A stretch of 64,000 bases of DNA, taken from Mucilaginibacter hurinus (GTDB taxonomy: Bacteria; Bacteroidota; Bacteroidia; Sphingobacteriales; Sphingobacteriaceae). Shown here piece after piece: positions 51,560 through 62,824 of this stretch. The notes below the pieces were generated by a model. The model was not told where the DNA came from, ran no database searches, and saw only the letters and a program-made list of their open reading frames with translations. The DNA is taken from the NCBI RefSeq assembly GCF_003324525.1, contig NZ_QGDC01000002.1:372001-436000 (forward strand), read 5' to 3'. A program made the position numbers and the translations under genes. The number at the start of each line of letters is the position of its first letter. The stretch's first letter is position 1.

Positions 51560-54500
51560 TTAGAAACTCGCGTTCAAACTAAATGAAACTATGCGTGGCT
51601 TAGGATACTGATAAATATCAACACCCTGATCAAGTTGTGGAGTAAGGGATGTGTATTCCGGATCAAAACCTGAATATCTTGTCCAAAGGAAAGCGTTTTC
51701 CACATTGGCACCGATAGTAAGCGATTTAACAAGGATATTTTTAAGCCATGGAGAAGTTGACGTATATGATAAGCCTATGTTACGCACACGCAAGAAGGAT
51801 CCATCCTCAACTGCGTAAGAGTCAGCCACTTCGCTAGGATTACCTGAATCTTGTGGAGTACGCACGGCAGGTACCATCGTATTCTCATTGGTATTTGCTT
51901 TCCAGGCAGATTGGATATCTCTAAAACTATTAACAGTTACAGCAGAATTCTGCATCAGGTGCTTACCTGTATTGATTAGATTCAGACCATACATACCGCC
52001 AAGATCTATTAACAACGAGAATCCTTTATAGCTAAAACGGTTAATCAAGGTAGCTTCCCATCTTGGCATAGCGTTACCCAATGGTCTGCGATCATCAATA
52101 TCTTTTGCACCATTATTATTTGCATCAAGCCATTTTGTATCGCCAGGCTTTCTACCATATTTAGCCGCTTCCTCTTTTTCATTAGTACCCCAAACACCTT
52201 GTCTAACAAAGCCATAAAACTCGTTAAGTGGGCGACCTTCAGCTATCCAACCGCCCCATGTGCCAAAAATTGGCACGCCAATCAATTTTAAAACTTTTGA
52301 GCGGTTCATAGTAAAGTTCGCGGTTGTACTCCACCTGAAGTTTTTATTCTCGATATTCACCGTGTTTAAACCTATCTCAATGCCGCGGTTACGTATTGCA
52401 CCTATATTTTCAAAGGCATTCGGATAGCCCGTTTCCATTGAAAGTTCTTTGTTCAGCAATAAGTTCCTGTTCTCTTTGTTATAGTACTCAATAGTAAAGC
52501 TTACACGGTTGTTAGCAAAGCCTAGATCCAAGGCAACGTTAGACATAACAGCCTCTTCCCAGCCTAGGTTTGGATTACCTAAACTAAGCGGTGTAGCGAT
52601 AGTAACAGGCGACCCGCCGAATACATAAGTACCTGTAGTAATTAAAGGAAGGCTTGAAAACGGAGTTAACAAGGCATTACCAGTTTTACCCCAGCTACCT
52701 CTTAATTTAAGTTGGCTAACGGTTCGCGCTAAGCTGCTTTCCTTAAAGAATGCTTCATTGTGTATATTCCAGCCTAATGCTATCGAAGGGAAAGAACCAT
52801 ATTTCTTACCAGAAGCCACTTGTGACGCCCCGTCAACTCTGTACGATGCCTGAAATAGGTAACGGCTATCGTAGTTATAAACTAACCTGCCGTAAAATGC
52901 ATTAGTTTGCTCTTGCAACCAGTCAGATTCAGCCGCGCCGCGCACAGAGCCTGCTCCGATGTTGTTGAAGCTGTAATAGTCATCAAAAAAGTTGGTTGCT
53001 TGAGTCAGGGTGTAGGTACTGCGTCGATAAATCCAATCGGCACCTGCCGTTAACACAACGTTATGCTTGCCAAAATCGTGTTTGTAAGTTAAGAAATTAC
53101 TGTTACTCCATTGGCCGATATTGGTATGACGACGGCGGGCGCGTCCTAAGTCAGTTGCTGAAACACCGGTCAAGGTGCGGCCTGCGTAGTAGAAATCATA
53201 ATTACCTTCAGTTAAGCCACCTAAAGTAGTGGTTAAATCTAAATCCTTTGTGATGTGAAAGATACCTGTAAAGTTCGCATTTGAAAACGAAGTGCCTACA
53301 GTGTTTTTAATGCCATTTAACAAAGTAACCGGATTTTCAGAGTTTTCAGCACCCGGGTAATCACCCTGGAGTGAAGGTTTGCCGTCAGGATACGTCACCG
53401 GAAGAAATGGCAGCATCTCATACATTTTACGGATAGCAGTTGAGCTAAGCGGGTCAAGATCAACGTTATTGCCCTGTGCAGCACCAGTATTTATCTGTGC
53501 TTGTATATCAAGCCATGGCTTAACTTTCCACATAACGTTAACGAAACCTGATACGCGTTTTTCGTAGCTATTAAGTAGTAAGCCCTGAAGATTACGGTAG
53601 TTTAAATTAGCTGTAATGCTCATTTTTTCAGTTCCGCCGGTAAATGCTAATGAGTGATTGTTTGAAACGCCCAAACGGGTAGATTCATCTACCCAGTCAG
53701 TATTATACTTGGGTGAACCGTCAGCGTTAAACAAATCTGCTTTACGTGGAAAGTCTCTACCACCCTGTGCTATTGGAAGGTGTGGAGCAGCAGGATTGGC
53801 CGGGTTATAGTTATATTGGTCAACGAACAACTGCAAGCGCTCATTTGCGTTCATTAAATCGGGCTTGCGCAATATGGAGCTAAAACCCACATTGTTCGAT
53901 ATCGAAATCTCAGATGTACCTGCTTTACCCCGCCTTGTGGTAACAATGATTACACCATTTGAACCACGGGCGCCGTAAATCGCGGTTGCAGCGGCGTCTT
54001 TTAATATTTCCATCGATTCCACGATGTTTGGATCAATGTTGATGGGGTTGGCACCTATAAAGCCGTCAACAACCCATAACGGATCACTAGTAGTGTTAAT
54101 TGAACCTACGCCACGAATTTTCACTGCTGGCGCACCACCAGGTTTACCTGAGTTTATCATTACGTTCACACCCGGCGCCCGACCTTGCAATGCTTGCACA
54201 ATATTTGTAGAGTTGGGACGCTCACGTAATGCTTCACCTTTAACTGAACTTACTGAGGTAGAGACATTAGCACGGGTAATTGTACCATAACCTTGCACAA
54301 CTACTTCTTGCAGGTTCTGGCCTTTGCCAACAGCCATTTGCACGTTAAACGTACGTGTTGAGCCTACGGTAACTGTTTGGTTATCGTAACCGATAAAGCT
54401 GAAAGTAAGTACATCAGTATCCGCGTCAACGTTAAGGGTAAATTCACCGTTTGCATCGGTATTGGTTCCCCTGTCAGTATTATTCAGCCTTACAGATACG

Positions 54501-54964
54501 CCAGGTAAAGGCTGACCATTTTCGTCAACTACTTTACCTGAAACCGGAAAAGCCTGGTTAACGGCATTACCCGGACCATCTGCCGAAACAGCTGATGCGG
54601 TTTTTATCGTGTTAAGCACTATCCGGTCGTTTAATACTTCGTAAGCAATACCATTAGCAGTCAGCAGCTTATCAAGTATGGTATTAAGCGACATTTTATT
54701 CGCAGTGATTGACACTTCTTTGTCAGTTTTAATAATGCTTTTGCTGTAAACAAATTTTACATCAGCACTTTTTTCAAGCTTTTTTAAGGCGCTGTTTAAG
54801 CTGGTATTATTTATAGTGATGGTCACCTGCTTGTTTAGTATAGCCTGGGCCTTGCCGGCATTGGCATACGATAAGCTTGTGAGCATTACTGCTATAAATA
54901 CTTGGCCCAATGTTATCTTCATAATTGTACACCAGGATTTGGGTATGTGTAGAATAAATTTCAT
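51560..54964 (-). CDS. susC: SusC-like TonB-dependent transporter with STN signalling domain
   Basis: A 1134-residue outer membrane transporter. After the signal peptide comes an STN domain (about 45-120: VTITINNTSLNSALKKLEKSA), used for signalling to FecR/sigma, then a carboxypeptidase regulatory-like domain (VSGKVVDENGQPLPGVSVRL) and the plug with VQGYGTITRANVSTSVSSVK, ALQGRAPGVNVMINSGKPGG and IKDAAATAIYGARGSNGVI-like DAAATAIYGARGSNG. The barrel ends in SLNASF. The STN domain plus the upstream FecR and ECF sigma genes form a complete trans-envelope regulatory circuit. A start 14 codons later is possible. Confidence 0.96.
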   Translation of the reverse strand: MKFILHIPKSWCTIMKITLGQVFIAVMLTSLSYANAGKAQAILNKQVTITINNTSLNSALKKLEKSADVKFVYSKSIIKTDKEVSITANKMSLNTILDKLLTANGIAYEVLNDRIVLNTIKTASAVSADGPGNAVNQAFPVSGKVVDENGQPLPGVSVRLNNTDRGTNTDANGEFTLNVDADTDVLTFSFIGYDNQTVTVGSTRTFNVQMAVGKGQNLQEVVVQGYGTITRANVSTSVSSVKGEALRERPNSTNIVQALQGRAPGVNVMINSGKPGGAPAVKIRGVGSINTTSDPLWVVDGFIGANPINIDPNIVESMEILKDAAATAIYGARGSNGVIIVTTRRGKAGTSEISISNNVGFSSILRKPDLMNANERLQLFVDQYNYNPANPAAPHLPIAQGGRDFPRKADLFNADGSPKYNTDWVDESTRLGVSNNHSLAFTGGTEKMSITANLNYRNLQGLLLNSYEKRVSGFVNVMWKVKPWLDIQAQINTGAAQGNNVDLDPLSSTAIRKMYEMLPFLPVTYPDGKPSLQGDYPGAENSENPVTLLNGIKNTVGTSFSNANFTGIFHITKDLDLTTTLGGLTEGNYDFYYAGRTLTGVSATDLGRARRRHTNIGQWSNSNFLTYKHDFGKHNVVLTAGADWIYRRSTYTLTQATNFFDDYYSFNNIGAGSVRGAAESDWLQEQTNAFYGRLVYNYDSRYLFQASYRVDGASQVASGKKYGSFPSIALGWNIHNEAFFKESSLARTVSQLKLRGSWGKTGNALLTPFSSLPLITTGTYVFGGSPVTIATPLSLGNPNLGWEEAVMSNVALDLGFANNRVSFTIEYYNKENRNLLLNKELSMETGYPNAFENIGAIRNRGIEIGLNTVNIENKNFRWSTTANFTMNRSKVLKLIGVPIFGTWGGWIAEGRPLNEFYGFVRQGVWGTNEKEEAAKYGRKPGDTKWLDANNNGAKDIDDRRPLGNAMPRWEATLINRFSYKGFSLLIDLGGMYGLNLINTGKHLMQNSAVTVNSFRDIQSAWKANTNENTMVPAVRTPQDSGNPSEVADSYAVEDGSFLRVRNIGLSYTSTSPWLKNILVKSLTIGANVENAFLWTRYSGFDPEYTSLTPQLDQGVDIYQYPKPRIVSFSLNASF

Positions 54965-55008
54965 AACTTAGAAAGTTTTATTATCGTGAAAAAATTGAGA
55001 TAAAACAC

Positions 55009-55087
55009 AGCCCTTACACCTGCCTGGCAAGTGTTCAAATGGGCTAATTATTAAGGACGGGAGTGGTACCAGCACTCCTGTTCTTTT
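55009..55087. promoter_or_regulatory. Structured leader between fecR and susC
   Basis: Two stem-loops lie upstream of susC. First, AGCCC/GGGCT (55009-55013, 55041-55045) enclose an inner ACACcTG/CAaGTGT stem. Second, GGACGGGAGTG (55055-55065) pairs with CACTCCTGTTC (55073-55083) using G-U pairs. The second is followed by six T residues on the plus strand, where no gene ends. Role inferred as leader control or transcript processing. Confidence 0.4.
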
Positions 55088-55158
55088 TTAGCTTGTTATG
55101 TTCTTAGGGTTCTTATCATAAATTTAAACTTAGGTGAATAACTCTGATAATTGGCTTA

Positions 55159-56175
55159 TTAATTATTGTTCTTCAGTATGATGTTAGTATTGTTTATTTC
55201 ATAGCTCACGTTAAGTGTCTTTCTTAATATCTCCATTACAGACACAAAATTCAACCCGTTAAAATCAGCGTTCAGCAGATAATTATCCAGCTTTTCATCA
55301 GTTGAAACGATGTTTACATTATAATGCCGGTTGAGTACTGGTATTACGGTTTTTATCGGAGCGTTGTCAAATGACAGGTTGATTTTCTTCCAGATGTCGA
55401 GATCAGATTCCCGGACACGTTTTTTAGAGTTTAAAATTTCCTTCTGTTTAATATAGGTAACCTGTTCATTCGGATGCAGCATAACCTCCTCTATCTTATC
55501 CTCGCTACTCTTAATCGACTTCACAGATACTTTACCTGTAACCACCGTAACATCGGCAAAACCGGATGCCTTTGAATCACGCACCCTAAAGCTGGTACCC
55601 CAAACTTTAGTTACCATATGCTCGCTGTAAATTATAAATGGCTTTGCAGCGTTTTTTGCAACATCAAAAAATGATGCTCCGGACATGGTAACTTCCCTGG
55701 TATTACCGGTGAATAGTTTTGGAAAACTAATTTTTGCGCCCGGATAAAGCCACACATGGCTCCCATCACTTAATATCTGCTCCTGTATTATTTTAGTGTT
55801 ATTCACTATGTTAACCATTTCAAGCGGAGCAGATACCCCGGTGGCGGGCTTGTACTGCGCATTTAATAACACAAGCCCCACAGCGATCACCAGCATGGCC
55901 GCGATGCCTGTAACGGCATAGCTTAATCTTTTAATTGAAAACTTACTTGTCGTAACGCCTTCAGGGTTGGTTTTTTGCAGCAACTCGATATTACTCTCAA
56001 TTGCCTGCTTAATCTTAAACTGAAGTTTAACTTTTTCGGCGTTGGTGTATGATGATACCTGATCGTCATCATTAACAAAGGAATTATACCATTCCCTTAC
56101 AATCAGCTCCTCCTCGGCGCTGCAAGTACCTTTTAAATATTTATCAAGAAGGGCGGTAGGTATTCCTTTATCCAT
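55159..56175 (-). CDS. fecR: FecR-type anti-sigma factor
   Basis: A 338-residue inner-membrane protein. The N-terminal cytoplasmic helix region (1-85, LKGTCSAEEELIVREWYNSF) binds the sigma factor. A membrane segment lies at about 88-108 (AVTGIAAMLVIAVGLVLL), and a periplasmic FecR domain at about 120-225 (DGSHVWLYPGAKISFP, FIIYSEHMVTKVWGTSFRV). A DUF4974 domain ends it (INLSFDNAPIKTVIPVLNRH). It senses the SusC STN domain. The gene follows the sigma gene by 82 bases. Orthologues usually need RseP-type proteolysis to release the sigma factor. Confidence 0.93.
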   Translation of the reverse strand: MDKGIPTALLDKYLKGTCSAEEELIVREWYNSFVNDDDQVSSYTNAEKVKLQFKIKQAIESNIELLQKTNPEGVTTSKFSIKRLSYAVTGIAAMLVIAVGLVLLNAQYKPATGVSAPLEMVNIVNNTKIIQEQILSDGSHVWLYPGAKISFPKLFTGNTREVTMSGASFFDVAKNAAKPFIIYSEHMVTKVWGTSFRVRDSKASGFADVTVVTGKVSVKSIKSSEDKIEEVMLHPNEQVTYIKQKEILNSKKRVRESDLDIWKKINLSFDNAPIKTVIPVLNRHYNVNIVSTDEKLDNYLLNADFNGLNFVSVMEILRKTLNVSYEINNTNIILKNNN

Positions 56176-56257
56176 CTACAATTGTAATAGCTAATAATGG
56201 TTGTATGGGTATAGTCAGTTAACTATAACCTTCCCCCTACTCCCATGTAAAATTTTA

Positions 56258-56815
56258 TTAAAAGAAAGAACCAAGGCTGGTGCGTAAGCGGCGCAACGCT
56301 TTGGTGATATGATTTTCGACAGTTTTTTCGGATATGCCCAGGCTCCGGGCTATCTCTTTGTTACTTTTATGCTCATCGCGGCTTAATTCAAAAATCGCAC
56401 GGCACTTCTCCGGTAGTAAATTAACCTGCGTCTTAATTCTTTTATTCAGGTCGCTAAGCAGTACAAGTTCCTCGGTTGAATTGTCAAAGTCCCTGGTACT
56501 GTGCAAAATGGTTTGCTGATAATTGTTTTTTACCAGCTCGTGGTGTATATAATTTATAACCCGGTAGCGTACTGCCGAAAATAAATATACCGGTAAAGAT
56601 GTAGTAATATGAAGTGAGTCGCGGCGCAGCCAAATGTCAGTAAATAAATCCTGTACTATCTCTTCGGCTACCTCGGTTGAACGCAAGCGTTTATAAGCCG
56701 CCCCGTACATTTTTTCCCAATAGCGGGCATATATCTCGTTAAAGGCATGTTTGTCATCCCCGCCACGCAATAATTCCAAAAGTTCAATATCAGATATTTC
56801 AGCATGATTTCTCAT
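56258..56815 (-). CDS. ECF RNA polymerase sigma factor
   Basis: A 185-residue sigma-70 family member. Region 2 (about 25-95, FNEIYARYWEKMYGAAYKRL, VAEEIVQDLFTDIWLRRDSL) binds the -10 element; region 4 (about 130-180, LPEKCRAIFELSRDEHKSNKEIARSLGISEKTVENHI) binds -35. There is no region 3, as in ECF sigma factors. It probably drives susC and susD when their glycan is present. First gene of the locus; its promoter lies in the 351-base upstream region. Confidence 0.93.
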   Translation of the reverse strand: MRNHAEISDIELLELLRGGDDKHAFNEIYARYWEKMYGAAYKRLRSTEVAEEIVQDLFTDIWLRRDSLHITTSLPVYLFSAVRYRVINYIHHELVKNNYQQTILHSTRDFDNSTEELVLLSDLNKRIKTQVNLLPEKCRAIFELSRDEHKSNKEIARSLGISEKTVENHITKALRRLRTSLGSFF

Positions 56816-57166
56816 CGTACTCCCTTTATCAGAATCTTGTAATTAGGCCTATTATCAGCTAAAGTGAATAAAAGTTTTAATATTAACAAAAGTTAATAAC
56901 GCCTGTATTTTTAACATTTAATCGCTAAAAATGGTCGTTTGTACATACAAATAGAATTTTGCCACACAACTGCATATAACATTAGCAAATACACAATAAA
57001 TAATTGATATTATTATGAATTTGTTATCGCTTTAATATAGTATATATTTTTCAACTTGCCTATACAAGTTGTTGAAAACTTTAACAAACAATACTAAATA
57101 TTATAATTGCTCATAAACGAAAAAAGAGACGCTGATGGCGTCTCCTTTAGTTTATAAGTACAGGTA
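56816..57166. other. Intergenic region between the sigma-factor gene and guaB
   Basis: A 351-base AT-rich stretch without a gene. It contains the guaB terminator (57119-57146) and a second hairpin: CAACTTG (57052-57058) and CAAGTTG (57065-57071), extended by flanking T/A pairs with one bulge. The sigma-factor promoter must lie here, but I could not assign -33/-7 elements with confidence. Confidence 0.5.
57119..57146 (-). terminator. Intrinsic terminator after guaB
   Basis: On the minus strand GAGACGC and GCGTCTC (57127-57133 and 57139-57145) form a stem with a 5-base loop followed by six T residues, 21 bases past the guaB stop. Confidence 0.88.
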
Positions 57167-58654
<1,488 letters not shown>

Positions 58655-58853
58655 TTATTATTTGCCGGGCAAAGATAAGGAATTATTTCAGATTCGGGAA
58701 CTGATACAGTGTATTTATAGATATAAATATTGTTTACCGTATATTATTGCGATGCGATGATATTACTCCTTCTGACTAGATGATAATTCAGGATATATAA
58801 AAGCAAAGATTAAAACAATTGATAAAGAATAAACAATGAAGCATTTAACAAAA

Positions 58854-60128
58854 TCAATATTTGCCCGCTATAACCTTATAAAACTGCGTAAAATCCCAAT
58901 ACTGCTCCGCTATATATTTTAGTTCAGTTGCGGATACTGTTTTTATCACATGCACGTAACGCTCGTAATAATCATAGCCCAAACCAGAGAAATAAAGGTT
59001 TTTAAATTTGTCGGCATGCGAAAATACATTCTCTAAACTACCAAGTAACGAGCCCAACATATAATTGCGTACAAGGTTTACCTCTTCGTCCGGAATCAAA
59101 TCAGTTTTCAGCAACGTAATTTCCTTTTCAATTTCAGTCATCGCGGCGCGCGCAACATCAGCCCCTACCTCGCTTGCTATAAAAAAAGTACCTGCATTTT
59201 TTAAAGATGATACACCGGAGCCAATGCCGTAAGTGTAACCTTTATCCTCGCGTATATTAGCCATTAACCTCGACCCAAAATAACCGCCAAGTACCGTGTT
59301 AAGCACCTGTAAAGCCGGAAAATCTTTATGCGCGCGGGTGACCGATGGCGCACCAAGCCTTAGGGCAGATTGCAGGGCCTCCGGTTTTTCAAGGTAATAA
59401 AAGCGTTCGGCAGCGGGAGTTGCTGCCGGTTGCGAAAGGTCGGCAGGTTCTGTGTGGTTCTGCCACGCTTCAAATGTACTGCAAATAAGATCAAATATGT
59501 CCGGCTCAATTTTACCGGCAATTATCAAAGTGCAGTTGGAGGGCTGATACATTTGATTGTAATGCGCAAGCATATCTTCGCGCTGTAATTGCCGGTAATC
59601 TTCGGCAGTGGCGGCGTAACCATATATAGTATCGCCATGTACCGCTTTGTTAAATTGCCTGCGGGCTACAATATCGTTTTTTTGAAGGCTAACCTGGAGT
59701 TTTTGCTGTTGATTACGCACATAGGTATCCACTTCCTTTTGCGGAAAAATAGCCTCGGTCAACACATCAAATACTACCGGCAACGTTTGCGGCAAATGCT
59801 TGTTAAGACTAAACAAGGTAACCTGCGACTGGTCAAAACCATAGTCGGCTTGTAAAAAAGCGCCGTAATAATCAACCCTGTCGGCTATTTGGGCACCGGT
59901 AAAATTCTTGGTGCCTTCGGTCACCAACGCATTTACAGCCATATTAAGCAAGGGCTTTGCTGTATCAAAACGCAAATTGCCAAATATCCATTCAATCCTC
60001 ACTAAATCTTGTCCGCCCGAGTTAAAGCTATATATATTACAACCATTATCCAGCTGCTTATGCTGAGGCTTAATTAAATTAATATCATTGATGGCATTAA
60101 AGCCGGGAGCAATAGTTCTGTCTAACAT
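58854..60128 (-). CDS. M16 peptidase-family subunit without zinc motif
   Basis: A 424-residue M16 (insulinase) fold protein. Where active members have HxxEH, this has MAVNALVTEGTKNF, so it cannot bind the catalytic zinc. C-terminal segments such as EDKGYTYGIGSGVSSLKNAGTF match the substrate-binding subunit of two-subunit M16 peptidases, in which one subunit is catalytic and one only shapes the chamber. It is co-transcribed with the active subunit, 55 bases upstream. Confidence 0.9.
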   Translation of the reverse strand: MLDRTIAPGFNAINDINLIKPQHKQLDNGCNIYSFNSGGQDLVRIEWIFGNLRFDTAKPLLNMAVNALVTEGTKNFTGAQIADRVDYYGAFLQADYGFDQSQVTLFSLNKHLPQTLPVVFDVLTEAIFPQKEVDTYVRNQQQKLQVSLQKNDIVARRQFNKAVHGDTIYGYAATAEDYRQLQREDMLAHYNQMYQPSNCTLIIAGKIEPDIFDLICSTFEAWQNHTEPADLSQPAATPAAERFYYLEKPEALQSALRLGAPSVTRAHKDFPALQVLNTVLGGYFGSRLMANIREDKGYTYGIGSGVSSLKNAGTFFIASEVGADVARAAMTEIEKEITLLKTDLIPDEEVNLVRNYMLGSLLGSLENVFSHADKFKNLYFSGLGYDYYERYVHVIKTVSATELKYIAEQYWDFTQFYKVIAGKY

Positions 60129-60183
60129 TTTTGTGTTTTATCAGGTTGGCTTAATTGATTAAACGGCATACTCAACAAGTTTA

Positions 60184-61428
60184 TCAACTTGCCTTTTCCG
60201 CAAGGTAAATCAATGTTGATGAATTTTCTACACGAAATATTTTATTGGCCTCCACCTGTATATCATGCGGCGTAACAGCCAAAAATTTACCGGTTTCATG
60301 ATTTAGCATGTCAGCATCACCAAAAAGTTCAAAGAAAGCCAGGTTCATCGCCTTTTCCAATAAAGCCATTTCACCAAATACCATGGTGGATTCCGTTTTG
60401 TTTTTCACTTTGGTAAGCTCATCATCCGGTACAGGGTTAGCCTTTATATTTTCGAGCTCTTCCCATATAGCGGCCTCAGCGGCTTCGATAGAAATATTTT
60501 CCAGGGGCTTACCCTCCACTACAAACATGCCCTTATCCATGCTACCCATTATGTACGCGTGTACCTCGCTAAATAGCTGACGGTCTTTAACCAGATTACG
60601 ATAAAGCCTTGATGAGTTGCCTCGTGACAAAATATCAGATATCAACTCAGCTGCATGGAAGCCTTCATCAAGACGTCCGCCCATTTGGAAGGCTATATAT
60701 ACGTCATTAAGTGGCACTTTGGCGGTAACAGTTTGCCTGCGCGCCTCTTGCTGTTCAGCTTCCTGCGGTAGGTTACGAAGATATTTTTCGCCGGCAGGTA
60801 TTGGCCCAAACCATTTTTCGGCCAGTTGTTTTACTTGTTCTGTAGTAATATCACCCCCAACCACTAAAATGGCATTTTGCGGGTTATAATGCTTTTTAAA
60901 AAAAGCTTTGACGTCTTCAATTTTCGCTTCGGCGATATGCTCAATTTTTTCGCCAATAGTGGCCCACCTGTACGGATGGGTTTTGTAAACCATCGGCCGC
61001 AGTTTAAGCCAAACGTCGCCATAAGGCTGGTTAAGGTAACGTTGCTTAAATTCTTCTATCACCACATTACGCTGTACCTCCAGGCTTTTTTCGCTAAACG
61101 CCAGGTTCAGCATCCGGTCGCTCTCAAGCCAAAAAGCGGTTTCTATATTTGCCGATGGTAGTGTTATATAGTAATTAGTAATATCATTACTTGTAAAAGC
61201 ATTGTTTTCGCCACCAACACGCTGCAAGGGCTCGTCATACGACGGTATGTTTACCGACCCGCCGAACATGAGGTGCTCAAACAAATGTGCAAAACCAGTG
61301 CGCTCAGGGTCCTCATCGCGGGCGCCAACATCGTACAGGATGTTAACTACCGCCATCGGCGTGGTATTATCTTCGTGAACAATTACCCGAAGGCCATTGT
61401 CAAGTGTAAAACGGTTGAAATTAACCAT
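60184..61428 (-). CDS. Zinc-dependent M16 peptidase, catalytic subunit
   Basis: A 414-residue M16 peptidase. The zinc motif HLFEH gives His48, Glu51 and His52 in GFAHLFEHLMFGGS, with the third ligand Glu expected in VVIEEFKQRYLNQPYG. C-terminal RGNSSRLYRNLVKDRQL contributes the substrate-binding Arg-Tyr pair. The paired non-catalytic subunit follows on the same strand. The cytoplasmic or periplasmic location is unclear because I see no signal peptide; substrates are probably small peptides. Confidence 0.94.
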   Translation of the reverse strand: MVNFNRFTLDNGLRVIVHEDNTTPMAVVNILYDVGARDEDPERTGFAHLFEHLMFGGSVNIPSYDEPLQRVGGENNAFTSNDITNYYITLPSANIETAFWLESDRMLNLAFSEKSLEVQRNVVIEEFKQRYLNQPYGDVWLKLRPMVYKTHPYRWATIGEKIEHIAEAKIEDVKAFFKKHYNPQNAILVVGGDITTEQVKQLAEKWFGPIPAGEKYLRNLPQEAEQQEARRQTVTAKVPLNDVYIAFQMGGRLDEGFHAAELISDILSRGNSSRLYRNLVKDRQLFSEVHAYIMGSMDKGMFVVEGKPLENISIEAAEAAIWEELENIKANPVPDDELTKVKNKTESTMVFGEMALLEKAMNLAFFELFGDADMLNHETGKFLAVTPHDIQVEANKIFRVENSSTLIYLAEKAS

Positions 61429-61552
61429 GTATTAGCAGTAATTTTTATATGGCGGTAAAAGTAATTTTTATTTCGGATATCGGTTATTCGATTTCGGATT
61501 TTTACCTTCCTGTTAGTATTTTGATTTTTTACTTTTGAATTTGATTAAACCA

Positions 61553-62116
61553 ATGCTTTCCCAACAACTTCTTGCAAAACTAATATCTTCAACAATAGGC
61601 AAAGCAAAAGTACTTGAGCTAACCAGCACAATCACCGAACAGCAGTTTCCGCTGTGCGATCTTATTGACCTTACCTTTCATCCTGACAAAAAAATCGCCT
61701 TTCGCGCGTCGTGGATACTTGAAAATGTTTTGATGCAAAATGCAAATGCTTACGTAACCGACCTCCCCTATTTGCTGCATCGATTTCCCGAAGTTAATCA
61801 TGCCAGCAGCCAGCGGCATTATGCTAATATTCTTACCCGGCTTACATCATCAAAAGGCCATCCCGATATTAAGGCTGCATTGGCTAACATAAATATGGAA
61901 CCTGTAGTTGAGAAATTATTTGACTGGATGATAGACCCAAAAGTGTTGGTAGCCGTGAAATGCTCGGCCGCAGAAGCATTAATGCACCTCAGCCAGCGTT
62001 ACGACTGGATAACGGAAGAACTGAGAAATCAGCTTGAATTTTTAATGCGTAACGGCACTGCTGCCTTACAGGCACGCGGAAAAATGATTTTAAAAAAAAT
62101 ACAAACTAAGAGTTAA
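61553..62116 (+). CDS. HEAT-like helical protein of unknown function
   Basis: A protein of about 187 residues made of amphipathic helices with HEAT/armadillo spacing (FHPDKKIAFRASWILENVL; DPKVLVAVKCSAAEALMHLSQR; NGTAALQARGKMILKKIQ). There is no signal peptide. I do not recognise a specific family; a scaffold or adaptor role is plausible only from the fold. The ATG at 61553 is preferred to a TTG at 61535. It is divergent from the M16 peptidase operon. Confidence 0.7.
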   Translation: MLSQQLLAKLISSTIGKAKVLELTSTITEQQFPLCDLIDLTFHPDKKIAFRASWILENVLMQNANAYVTDLPYLLHRFPEVNHASSQRHYANILTRLTSSKGHPDIKAALANINMEPVVEKLFDWMIDPKVLVAVKCSAAEALMHLSQRYDWITEELRNQLEFLMRNGTAALQARGKMILKKIQTKS

Positions 62117-62180
62117 GAGCCAAGAATTAAGAGCTAAGACTGGATGTTTATCTTAAATCTTAACTCCTAATTCCTGACTT
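62107..62180. repeat. AAGAGYTAAGA-type short repeat cluster between convergent genes
   Basis: The stretch 62107-62139 is built from tandem-like AAGA-TTAAGA-AGCTAAGA units, and 62151-62180 contains their inverse (TCTTAAATCTTAACTCC). The halves can pair imperfectly. It lies between two convergent genes and may act as a loose bidirectional terminator. Confidence 0.4.
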
Positions 62181-62195
62181 CAATTTTAGCTAAAG

Positions 62196-62540
62196 TTATG
62201 CTGTAGGCCTGTCTTCGCCATGCAGATTTGAACTTACCTGGCCATGGTGTAGTTTAGCAACCAGCGCGGCTGTTGCATCATCGGCATATACGCCATAGGC
62301 ATTTACCAGCACCCCTTTCAGGTTATGCTTTTCAGAACTGATGGCATATACTATAGACATGTCTGAAGGGTTGCTTGGCCCTTCAAAGCGGTAAAATCCG
62401 TCGATTTCAAACTCATCAGGAAGCATCTCTATTCCCTGGCTATTGTCATTAACCGAATCATTGTCCAAACTTAAGTTAGCTGTATATCCTTTTTTAAAAA
62501 GGTCGTTAGTGGCATCCACTAAGGTTTCATAATTTTCCAT
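62196..62540 (-). CDS. Small conserved Bacteroidota protein (family often mislabelled PRPP synthetase)
   Basis: A 114-residue cytoplasmic protein: METLVDATNDLFKKGYTANL-like N-terminus (ETLVDATNDLFKKGYT), then FEIDGFYRFEGPSNPSDMSIVYAISS and GVLVNAYGVYADDATAAL. I recognise this small family from many Bacteroidota genomes, where it is sometimes annotated as phosphoribosylpyrophosphate synthetase although it is far too short and lacks PRPP motifs. The function is unknown. Monocistronic. Confidence 0.8.
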   Translation of the reverse strand: MENYETLVDATNDLFKKGYTANLSLDNDSVNDNSQGIEMLPDEFEIDGFYRFEGPSNPSDMSIVYAISSEKHNLKGVLVNAYGVYADDATAALVAKLHHGQVSSNLHGEDRPTA

Positions 62541-62695
62541 GGTAGTATATTTTAGTGATAAATAATCAGCAGAGGTTGATAGCTGCTGCCTGATATACTA
62601 ACCGTATTAAGCTAATATTTGTTTGTTATGCAAGATTAAATTTATAATGATTGAAGGCTATACTATTCAATTCAATTAACTAATGCAGGCAAAAC

Positions 62696-62727
62696 GCAAA
62701 AGAGCCGCCCGAAAGCAGCTCTTTTGC
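62696..62727 (-). terminator. Hairpin terminator after clpB
   Basis: GCAAAAGAGC (62696-62705) pairs perfectly with GCTCTTTTGC (62718-62727), and on the minus strand the distal side continues with GTTTT. It lies about 100 bases past the clpB stop. Confidence 0.65.
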
Positions 62728-62824
62728 TATATGATGGAGTTATTATATTTGTTTGATGCGATTAAGCAAATTAGGTTTAACCGGTCACTCAAAAAAGCTA
62801 CTCACTTAATAAACCACTCACTAA

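Noticed and set aside
62611-62620. GCTAA half-site upstream of the 114-residue protein
   Set aside because: No inverted TTAGC partner at the correct distance.
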